Source of the DNA: Salinimicrobium sp049687495 | Lineage (GTDB): Bacteria; Bacteroidota; Bacteroidia; Flavobacteriales; Flavobacteriaceae | DNA: 12,640 bases | NCBI GenBank assembly: GCA_049687495.1 | Contig: JBAVJB010000089.1 | Coordinates: forward strand, 1 to 12,640 | Reading direction: 5' to 3' | Part shown: positions 7,102 to 12,640 of the stretch, piece after piece | How positions within the stretch are numbered: the first letter of the stretch is position 1 | Layout of the letters: each line of letters begins with the position of its first letter | Position numbers and translations under genes: made by a program | Notes under the pieces: generated by a model | Databases searched by the model: none | What the model saw: the letters and a program-made list of their open reading frames with translations, nothing else | Told to the model about the DNA's origin: nothing

Positions 7102-7956
7102 CTAAGATTTCTTCAGGAAATAGACCAGGGAAGAGTATTCTCCCGTCCTCCTGGCCGACAGATTTGAACTCAAGCCTCTCCAAAAGGCTTTAACAGGATT
7201 TGAATGTCCGGTTTGAATTTTTTCGGAAAGTAAGCTCACATAGAACGAATCGAAAAAAAGCCCTTTTTGGGAAGTCAGAGAAAACCCTCTTTCTCCAAAG
7301 ATCTTTTTTATGGCCGTCCTGGAAAAATGGAAAAGGTGCCTCGGCACATCATAAGCCGCCCACGATTCTGAATAAGCTTTAGCATCGGCGCTTTTAAAGT
7401 TCGGTACCGCAATGACCAGCAAGCCATCTTTTTTAAGTAAACGATCAAGCTCCTTTATTTGCGTGTCAAGATCGGGTACATGTTCAAGCACATGCCACAT
7501 CGTGATCACGTCAAAGGAATGATCTTTAAAAGAGGAAGTATCGGAAAGTAATTCCACTCCTTTCTGAGCAGCAAGATCTCTGGCTCCGGAATTAGGTTCT
7601 GCTCCAAAAATTTTCCAGCCGCTCTTTTTTGCCTCTGCTAAAAAATCTCCCGTACCTGCACCCAGGTCAAGAAGATTTCCTTTGCCGGACTTTCTTTTTT
7701 CGATCCAGCCAATTTTCTTCTGAAGCATATAAGATTTAACTGCCTGATAGATCCTGTCAAAAATTGACTTTTTTGAATCTGTATGTGAGATGTAATCTTC
7801 GCTTTTATAGAATTCCGGAAGCTCCTCTAAAGAGGGTCGGGGAAAGGTTGCCAAAAGATCATATTGTTCATCTTTGCGCAACTCAAATCTTTTTCCGCTC
7901 ACGGTATGATCCTCACACACCAGCACCGGTTCTTTTAAAAAATTGAATTCAGGCAT
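7102..7956 (-). CDS. class I SAM-dependent methyltransferase, substrate unknown
   Basis: This 284-residue protein contains a Rossmann-type methyltransferase fold of the Methyltransf_23/UbiG-like kind. SAM-binding motif I is LLDLGAGTGDF (95-105); the acidic residue at the end of strand 2 is Glu120 in FGAEPN; motif IV is MWHVLEHVPDL (153-163), followed by LLKKDGLLVIAVPN. The later WAAYDVPRHLFHFS (199-212) is common in this subgroup. About 90 residues precede the core, partly charged, without the cysteine cluster some relatives carry there. Substrate cannot be told from sequence. The gene has a TATTTTTG box 16 bases upstream of its ATG and a short terminator after its stop, so it may be a separate unit downstream of mnmG. 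It has no sequence relation to the rRNA methyltransferase RsmG (GidB) that often accompanies mnmG. Confidence 0.88.
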   Translation of the reverse strand: MPEFNFLKEPVLVCEDHTVSGKRFELRKDEQYDLLATFPRPSLEELPEFYKSEDYISHTDSKKSIFDRIYQAVKSYMLQKKIGWIEKRKSGKGNLLDLGAGTGDFLAEAKKSGWKIFGAEPNSGARDLAAQKGVELLSDTSSFKDHSFDVITMWHVLEHVPDLDTQIKELDRLLKKDGLLVIAVPNFKSADAKAYSESWAAYDVPRHLFHFSRTAIKKIFGERGFSLTSQKGLFFDSFYVSLLSEKIQTGHSNPVKAFWRGLSSNLSARRTGEYSSLVYFLKKS

Positions 7957-7970
7957 AAAAAAAATTACTG

Positions 7971-7995
7971 CTCAAAAATAGCATTTTTGGAACAT
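7971..7995. repeat. 25-base near-direct repeat, copy 1
   Basis: This segment matches 8139-8163 at 22 of 25 positions; both end in TTTTTGGAACAT. Here the left part forms a perfect 7-bp inverted repeat (CAAAAAT, 3-base spacer, ATTTTTG). It overlaps the methyltransferase -7 box. Confidence 0.6.
7973..7980 (-). promoter_or_regulatory. putative -7 promoter box of the methyltransferase gene
   Basis: The minus strand reads TATTTTTG, a TAnnTTTG match ending 16 bases before the ATG at 7956. No TTG is found at the -33 spacing. Confidence 0.45.
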
Positions 7996-8027
7996 CCTTA
8001 AACGGCTTCTTCCAAATAGTTTTTCCG

Positions 8028-8046
8028 AAATGTACATGGTGCATTT
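8028..8046. repeat. 19-base near-palindrome
   Basis: AAATGTAC (8028-8035) and GTGCATTT (8039-8046) flank ATG; seven of eight positions are complementary and the eighth would be a G-U pair in RNA. It lies about 70 bases upstream of the methyltransferase start and could be an operator, but nothing else supports that. Confidence 0.4.
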
Positions 8047-8083
8047 CTGAGAAAGATGCGTAAAGTTTCTAAAACCCCAGAAC

Positions 8084-8112
8084 AAAAAAGGAGAGTTTAC
8101 CACCCTCCTTTT
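8084..8112 (-). terminator. intrinsic terminator of the DUF4175-ybeY-mnmG operon
   Basis: On the minus strand an 8-bp stem, AAAAGGAG with CTCCTTTT, closes an 11-base loop and runs into six T residues. It lies about 75 bases past the mnmG stop. Confidence 0.8.
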
Positions 8113-8138
8113 CAACTTATCTTCCAAAAGAAAAATCT

Positions 8139-8163
8139 CTCAAAAATGACTTTTTTGGAACAT
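8139..8163. repeat. 25-base near-direct repeat, copy 2
   Basis: This is the partner of 7971-7995 (22 of 25 identical). Its right end, TTGGAACAT, runs directly into the parS-like palindrome. On the minus strand the position equivalent to the -7 box reads CATTTTTG, so the first promoter base is lost here. Confidence 0.6.
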
Positions 8164-8168
8164 GTTCC
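8157..8168. repeat. 12-bp palindrome overlapping the parS-like site
   Basis: GGAACATGTTCC is a perfect palindrome. Its right arm GTTCC is shared with the left arm of the palindrome at 8164-8177, so three GTTCC/GGAAC arms lie in a row. Confidence 0.6.
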
Positions 8169-8177
8169 ACGTGGAAC
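8164..8177. other. parS: putative parS (ParB-binding) site, downstream of mnmG
   Basis: GTTCCACGTGGAAC is a perfect 14-bp palindrome with the CACGTG centre. It differs from the classical parS consensus TGTTTCACGTGAAACA only by a symmetric change in each arm, plus the last outer base on one side. It lies 10 bases past the mnmG stop, and a second copy is at 10073-10088. ParB loading at such sites organises origin-proximal DNA for segregation. The assignment is by similarity of sequence and the paired occurrence. Confidence 0.7.
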
Positions 8178-8186
8178 GTTAAAAAT

Positions 8187-10058
8187 TTATCTTCCCATAT
8201 AAACCAGTAAAACCGAAATATCATTCGGGCTCACTCCGCTGATCCTTGAGGCTTGCGACACGGTAGTAGGTTGTACTTTCCTCAATTTTTCACGCGCTTC
8301 AAAAGACATGGATTTGATCCTGGAGTAATCAAAATCTAAAGGGATTTTGATTCCCTCGAGCCGATTCAGTTTATCGGCGTTGTTCTTTTCCTTTTCTATA
8401 TAACCCGAATATTTAACCTGAATTTCGGTTTGCTCCAGCTCTTCCTCGTCCAGTTTGTTTTCTTCAATAAACTCATTTACTCCGGAAAATTTTCTCACAT
8501 CTTCCATGGTAATATTCGGTCTGGAAAATACTTTAAAGATCTTATCGCTCTGTTTCATTGGCGATGAATTCTTGTCTTCCAAAACTTTATTTGCCTCTTC
8601 AGGAATTACGCTTGTCTCCTTCAAAAAGGTCACAAAAGCCAGAGACTTCTCTTTCTTCTCCTCCATCTTCCGAAGCCTTTTTTCCGAAGCTAAACCAATA
8701 TCAAATGACTTTTTGGTCAACCTGAAATCGGCATTATCCTGTCTCAACAGCGTACGATATTCTGCCCTTGAGGTGAACATCCTGTATGGCTCCTCGGTTC
8801 CTTTTGTAATGAGATCATCAATAAGAACTCCTATATAAGCCTCACTTCTCTGTAGAACGAACTCCTCTTTTTCCTGCACTTTAAGAGCGGCATTAATACC
8901 CGCCATTAATCCCTGAGAACCGGCTTCTTCATAACCCGTGGTTCCATTGATCTGTCCGGCAAAATACAACCCGTCCACAAGTTTGGTTTCAAGCGTATGT
9001 CTTAATTGAGTCGGTGGAAAATAATCATATTCTATAGCGTAGCCCGGCCTGAAGAATTTCACGTTTTCAAAACCGGCAACAGATCTCAAAGCACGAAATT
9101 GCACATCTTCAGGCAACGAAGTGGAGAATCCATTCACATACATTTCTACAGTATTCCAACCTTCGGGTTCTATGAATAATTGATGTCTGTCTTTATCAGC
9201 AAACCGATTGATCTTATCTTCAATTGAAGGGCAATATCTCGGCCCAATACTTTTGATTCGGCCGTTGAACATTGGGGATCTATCGAAGCCTTCTTTGAGC
9301 AATTCATGCACCTCGGGAGAGGTGTAACTCATATAACAGGAGCGTTGCTTTTGGAGTGGTTTTGTTTCGTCCAGGTAGGAGAATTTTGCCGGCACATCAT
9401 CTCCTGGTTGTTCGATCATTTTAGAGTAGTCCAAAGATCTTCCATCTACACGAGGAGGTGTCCCCGTCTTCATTCTTCCGGCTTCAAAACCTAATTGTAC
9501 GAGTTCTTCGGTAATACCTTTTGCAGCTCTCTCCCCTGCTCTTCCACCACCAAATTGCTTATCCCCAATATGAATCAATCCGTTAAGAAAAGTTCCGTTG
9601 GTAAGGATGACTGACTTAGATCTTATTTCGATTCCAAGAGAAGTTCTTACTCCAACAACTTTATCTTTTTCTATGATCAATCCAGAAACCATCTCCTGGT
9701 AAAAGTCAAGATTTTTGGTGTTTTCAAGGCGCAACCTCCAATGCTCGGCAAACATCATCCTGTCGCTTTGCACCCTCGGGCTCCACATTGCCGGTCCCTT
9801 GGATTTATTGAGCATCTTGAATTGTATAGCACTGGTGTCGCTCACCAATCCGCTGTAGCCACCAAGCGCATCGATCTCCCGAACGATCTGCCCTTTTGCG
9901 ATCCCGCCCATAGCGGGATTACAGCTCATTTGGGCAATGTTCTGCAAATTCATGGTCACCAAAAGCGTGCTGCTACCCATATTTGCCGCTGCCGCAGCCG
10001 CTTCGCTTCCCGCGTGTCCGGCACCTACAACAATAACATCATATTCCTTTTCAAACAT
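8187..10058 (-). CDS. mnmG: tRNA uridine-5-carboxymethylaminomethyl modification enzyme, FAD-binding subunit MnmG (GidA)
   Basis: This 623-residue cytoplasmic flavoprotein works with MnmE to add the aminomethyl or carboxymethylaminomethyl group to U34 of certain tRNAs. The FAD-binding loop VGAGHAGSEAA lies at 11-21. Conserved features follow in order: SCNPAMGGIAKGQ with Cys46, KGPAMWSPRVQSDR, NGTFLNGLIHIG, KTGTPPRVDGRSL, RYCPSIEDKI with Cys276 (the second conserved cysteine), GQINGTTGYEEAGSQGLMAG, and EEPYRMFTSRAEYRTLLRQDNAD. The C-terminal helical part ends with the tRNA/MnmE-binding region. The length matches the family. It starts 10 bases after the ybeY stop and is the last gene of the operon. 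Both ends of the gene are flanked by parS-like palindromes. MnmE is not in the window. Confidence 0.98.
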   Translation of the reverse strand: MFEKEYDVIVVGAGHAGSEAAAAAANMGSSTLLVTMNLQNIAQMSCNPAMGGIAKGQIVREIDALGGYSGLVSDTSAIQFKMLNKSKGPAMWSPRVQSDRMMFAEHWRLRLENTKNLDFYQEMVSGLIIEKDKVVGVRTSLGIEIRSKSVILTNGTFLNGLIHIGDKQFGGGRAGERAAKGITEELVQLGFEAGRMKTGTPPRVDGRSLDYSKMIEQPGDDVPAKFSYLDETKPLQKQRSCYMSYTSPEVHELLKEGFDRSPMFNGRIKSIGPRYCPSIEDKINRFADKDRHQLFIEPEGWNTVEMYVNGFSTSLPEDVQFRALRSVAGFENVKFFRPGYAIEYDYFPPTQLRHTLETKLVDGLYFAGQINGTTGYEEAGSQGLMAGINAALKVQEKEEFVLQRSEAYIGVLIDDLITKGTEEPYRMFTSRAEYRTLLRQDNADFRLTKKSFDIGLASEKRLRKMEEKKEKSLAFVTFLKETSVIPEEANKVLEDKNSSPMKQSDKIFKVFSRPNITMEDVRKFSGVNEFIEENKLDEEELEQTEIQVKYSGYIEKEKNNADKLNRLEGIKIPLDFDYSRIKSMSFEAREKLRKVQPTTVSQASRISGVSPNDISVLLVYMGR

Positions 10059-10068
10059 AAATTCCCTT

Positions 10069-10500
10069 CTATTGTTCCACGTGGAACATTTTCATTTTTT
10101 CTTCTTCTTTTGAACGCATCAATTCCTTTTCTGCCGCGGTCTTATCTTTAAATCCGCAGAGGTGTAAAACCCCGTGCGCCATTACCCGCTTAAGCTCTTC
10201 TTCGAATGCCACGCCGAAAGATTCAGCGTTCTCGGTGATCCTTTCGGTACTGATGAAAATATCACCCGAAAGAATGTTTCCCACCGTGCCGTCGAAGCTG
10301 ATGATATCGGTATAGGTGTCGTGATTTAAATACTCTTGATTGATCTTCAAAAGATATTCATCATCGCAGAAGATATAACTTATCTCCCCAAGCTTTTTGC
10401 CTTCTGATGAGATCACCTCTTTAAGCCAGTCTTCGTAGCGCTTTTGTTCGCTTAGCTCAAAGTCGTTTTCTGAATAAAAATTAATTATCTCCTCGTTCAA
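10069..10500 (-). CDS. ybeY: endoribonuclease YbeY (rRNA maturation factor)
   Basis: This 143-residue metal-dependent endoribonuclease family member takes part in 16S rRNA 3'-end maturation and ribosome quality control. The metal motif reads HGVLHLCGFKD (109-119): His109 and His113 are present, but the third ligand, usually His, is Asp119, as I recall for other Bacteroidota YbeY. The conserved TDIISFD and GDIFISTERI segments also support the family. The only usable start is TTG at 10500, with AAAGGA five bases upstream; an in-frame TAA lies 4 codons before it and no ATG follows until codon 107. The gene overlaps the DUF4175 gene by 20 bases, which suggests translational coupling. Its last codons (MFHVEQ) are written by the parS-like palindrome at 10073-10088. 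Confidence 0.93.
   Translation of the reverse strand: MNEEIINFYSENDFELSEQKRYEDWLKEVISSEGKKLGEISYIFCDDEYLLKINQEYLNHDTYTDIISFDGTVGNILSGDIFISTERITENAESFGVAFEEELKRVMAHGVLHLCGFKDKTAAEKELMRSKEEEKMKMFHVEQ
10073..10088. other. parS: putative parS (ParB-binding) site inside the 3' end of ybeY
   Basis: TGTTCCACGTGGAACA is a perfect 16-bp palindrome centred on CACGTG. Compared with the classical TGTTTCACGTGAAACA, only one position per arm differs, symmetrically. It covers the end of the ybeY reading frame, 14 bases before the mnmG ATG. A second copy of the inner 14 bases lies past the mnmG stop. ParB binding is inferred from similarity. Confidence 0.75.
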
Positions 10501-12640
10501 AATATTCCTTTACTTTCTGTTTGTAAATTTGCCGCAAAGGTAAGCTTTGTCGATTTAAAATTTCAGTCGTGTTGAAATATTCTTTAGCCTTAAGGATTTG
10601 ATTATTAACCGGGTTTTGAAACTCCTCTTTACTGGTCTTTGATTCCCTTTCAGGCTTATTCCCCTGCTCCAACTCTGCGTCCTCCAATTCCAGCAATTTG
10701 TGTTCCAATTGTTTCATCCGCTCATAAGTTTGCCTGTTGAAGCCTTTTTCGAGAAGTTGCTTCTCAATCTGTTCCATTTCTTTTTCCAGGCGACCGTTGT
10801 TGCCTTTACGTCCTTCTTTTTCTAACTGCTCCTGTAAAGCCTTCCTAAGCATTTGTTGTTCCTGGAAGATCCTGAACAGCTCTCCACTGTTCTCTTCAGA
10901 ATCCTGCTCGCCTCCTTTTTGGCCATCCTCTTCTGAACCTTTCTCTTCTCCTTTTTTCATGTTTTCCTGCATCTCCTGGTTGAGCTGTTTTTGCTTCTGA
11001 ATTATGTCCGGCAGTTGCATTCCCTTACCGCCTCCACCCGAGGAGGCCATGCTCATCATTTGCTCCATATTACCAAGTATATTACTCAGGAAGTAAGCCA
11101 GATCATTGGCGCCGGTGATCACGTACTGTTGACTGCCCACTCCCTGCATGATGTCATTTTGAGCCAGTCTCTCCAAAGATTTATCAAGATCATATTCAAT
11201 GTCGGTGATCTTGGAGTTGATGTTCTCGGTGATCATTGGGTTGCGTAATGCCAGGGCGTAAAGGCTATCATCAACATGCTTAAAATGCTCTTTTAAAACA
11301 TTCTGTTTCCTTAATTTCCCTGAAAAGCTGGGGTTATTTCTTCCCAAATTTTTGAATTCCTCCATTAAATCCTCCTGCTCAAATGAGAACGTAAGCAGGT
11401 TATCGAGAATCTGCCTTAGCATGCCAACATCTTCCTGCATTTGCTGCGCACCCGCCATCTGCATTTGTTGGCTCATCTTTCCTGCCATTTTGATCATCTT
11501 CTCTCCGGCATTCTTTTGCTTTTGCTGCGCTCCTTGTTTGTTTCCTTTTTGTAGCTCTTCTGAAGCATCTTTTTGCTCCTCCTGCACCTCTTTCCCACTC
11601 TCCTCATCGGCACCGGTATCCATAGGTTTCTGCAGCTGGTCATTCTCCTTGTTTAACTCTTCCAGCTCCTGCATCAAATCGTCGGTTTCTGCATTCAGGG
11701 AATCCTGGGCAGCTTGAGTGTTCTCCTCCTCCTTTTCAGAAAGCTCCTTTTGTTCCTCTCCAAGTTTTTGAAGCTCATTGGATAGTTGCTGTTGCTTTTC
11801 CTGTACATAATACCTCTTGGTCAACTCCAGCAGCTGTTCGAGATTTCTCTCCCGGTTTTTAGAATCCTTGCCCAGCTTCTCCAGCTTTTCGCTAAGGCCT
11901 TCCTCCTCTATTTTTTCTGAGTACTTCCCAAGCTCTTCTAAAAGCTTCTCATTTTCCTTTAGTTCTTCCTCCCGTTTTTCAAGCCGCTGCTTCAGCTCAT
12001 CTTCCATCTCTTTATTGTAAGACTTTTCTTCCTTTTGAAGGCTGTTCTTTAGCTTTTCAGTAAAAGACTGCATTAACTGGTTTTGCTTCTTTTGTCGCTC
12101 CAGGAACTGCTCCAGTTTTTTCCTGTCATTATAATCCAGCCGTGGTTTCTCTTTTTGCAGCCTGCTCAATTCCTCTAGCTCCTTCTTTGAAAGCTCAATA
12201 TCCTGCAGGGAATTGTCCATTCCCTGTATAGCTTCATTCTGTTGTTGCAGTCTCTCCCGTTCTTCTTCATCGTCGGTTTTACTGCGGAAGAAAAAGGATT
12301 TACTTTTGACCTTTTTAAAGCCGTTAACCGCATCATTATCAGTTACTTCAAAATAAATTTCATACTCCTTTCCCTTTTCCAGCTGAAGGCTGTCAGGAAA
12401 AGCAGCAATAAATTCGGCCATATTGCCTTTCCCCACGTCCATTCCCACATATTTTAGCTCCCTGGGCTCATCTACCGGAAAGCTCACCAGCCTAACATCT
12501 TTAATACCGTAATCATCTGAAACTTTTCCGAAGAAATATAAAGCCTCCCCGGTCAAACTGTCCCTTCGGCTCTCCAAAACAAGTCTTGGATATTCATCTT
12601 TGACCACCTGAAGCGAGTAAGAAAGCTTCTCAAAATGATG
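10481..12640 (-). CDS. DUF4175 domain-containing coiled-coil protein, C-terminal part (5' end outside window)
   Basis: The last 719 residues are visible, and the frame stays open to the right edge; the first in-window GTG (12607) is not a real start because the frame continues upstream with HHFEKLSYSLQ. The visible part begins with a beta-rich segment (about 1-115, with ALYFFGKVSDDYGIKDVRL and EIYFEVTDNDAVNG), followed by several hundred residues of very polar Glu/Lys/Gln/Leu coiled coil, a region LAYFLSNILGNMEQMM with a glycine patch near 535, and more charged helix. The pattern and ybeY-mnmG neighbourhood fit the large Bacteroidota DUF4175 proteins, which have N-terminal membrane segments; these would lie outside the window. 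The function is unknown. The stop lies 20 bases inside ybeY, so the two are co-transcribed. Confidence 0.82.
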   Translation of the reverse strand, partial: HHFEKLSYSLQVVKDEYPRLVLESRRDSLTGEALYFFGKVSDDYGIKDVRLVSFPVDEPRELKYVGMDVGKGNMAEFIAAFPDSLQLEKGKEYEIYFEVTDNDAVNGFKKVKSKSFFFRSKTDDEEERERLQQQNEAIQGMDNSLQDIELSKKELEELSRLQKEKPRLDYNDRKKLEQFLERQKKQNQLMQSFTEKLKNSLQKEEKSYNKEMEDELKQRLEKREEELKENEKLLEELGKYSEKIEEEGLSEKLEKLGKDSKNRERNLEQLLELTKRYYVQEKQQQLSNELQKLGEEQKELSEKEEENTQAAQDSLNAETDDLMQELEELNKENDQLQKPMDTGADEESGKEVQEEQKDASEELQKGNKQGAQQKQKNAGEKMIKMAGKMSQQMQMAGAQQMQEDVGMLRQILDNLLTFSFEQEDLMEEFKNLGRNNPSFSGKLRKQNVLKEHFKHVDDSLYALALRNPMITENINSKITDIEYDLDKSLERLAQNDIMQGVGSQQYVITGANDLAYFLSNILGNMEQMMSMASSGGGGKGMQLPDIIQKQKQLNQEMQENMKKGEEKGSEEDGQKGGEQDSEENSGELFRIFQEQQMLRKALQEQLEKEGRKGNNGRLEKEMEQIEKQLLEKGFNRQTYERMKQLEHKLLELEDAELEQGNKPERESKTSKEEFQNPVNNQILKAKEYFNTTEILNRQSLPLRQIYKQKVKEYFERGDN

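Noticed and set aside
10073..10088. The palindrome as a simple transcription-factor operator for mnmG
   Set aside because: Considered because it lies just before the mnmG ATG, but it is inside an operon, within a coding end, and an identical core lies after the gene; parS fits better.
9741..10151. 136-codon plus-strand open frame crossing the mnmG start
   Set aside because: It lies antisense to mnmG and ybeY, both firmly identified, and has no recognisable features.
11352..11717. Ser/Cys-rich plus-strand open frame of 121 codons
   Set aside because: It is the complement of the Glu/Lys/Gln-rich coiled coil of the DUF4175 gene, where such antisense frames are expected.

Overview
The window looks like chromosomal core DNA from a Bacteroidota member, most likely a marine-type Flavobacteriaceae (Gramella/Salegentibacter-like; the genus is a guess). 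The grounds are the gene families (DUF4837 lipoprotein, DUF4175 coiled-coil protein, lipoprotein-type OmpH/Skp, a YbeY with the HGVLHLCGFKD motif), promoter -7 boxes of the Bacteroidota form TAnnTTTG, and few Shine-Dalgarno sequences. I see no mobile element, CRISPR array, tRNA, rRNA or defence system. Gene spacing is tight and codon use looks even throughout.

Layout. Left end (1-830): the N-terminal part of a membrane-anchored M23-type peptidase (minus) is divergent from tatA (plus). tatA ends at a bidirectional hairpin terminator shared with the next, convergent operon. Positions 831-4649 (minus) read as an operon in the order pgk, lytic transglycosylase with two LysM domains, DUF4837 lipoprotein. 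Divergent from it, 4720-6271 (plus) carries holB (DNA polymerase III delta') followed 4 bases later by a DoxX-like membrane protein. A second bidirectional terminator separates these from an OmpH/Skp-like lipoprotein (minus, 6343-6867). A SAM methyltransferase (minus, 7102-7956) has its own promoter and terminator. The right third (8187-12640, minus) is an operon of DUF4175 protein (5' end outside the window), ybeY and mnmG, ending in an intrinsic terminator.

How the genes relate. Several products act in the envelope: the M23 peptidase, lytic transglycosylase, OmpH-like protein, two lipoproteins and Tat export. The others serve core information and metabolism: PGK in glycolysis, HolB in the replication clamp loader, YbeY in rRNA maturation and MnmG in tRNA wobble-uridine modification.

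The most notable signal is not a gene. Two copies of the palindrome GTTCCACGTGGAAC bracket mnmG, one just after its stop and one just before its start. They closely resemble ParB-binding parS centromere sites. The upstream copy is a full 16-bp palindrome and encodes the last residues (MFHVEQ) of YbeY. The downstream copy overlaps a second palindrome and lies in a structured 230-base gap holding a 25-base near-repeat, a terminator and the methyltransferase promoter. This suggests an origin-proximal position, though no oriC is visible here. Two other genes (holB and the M23 peptidase) have -7 boxes so close to their ATG that their mRNAs may be leaderless.
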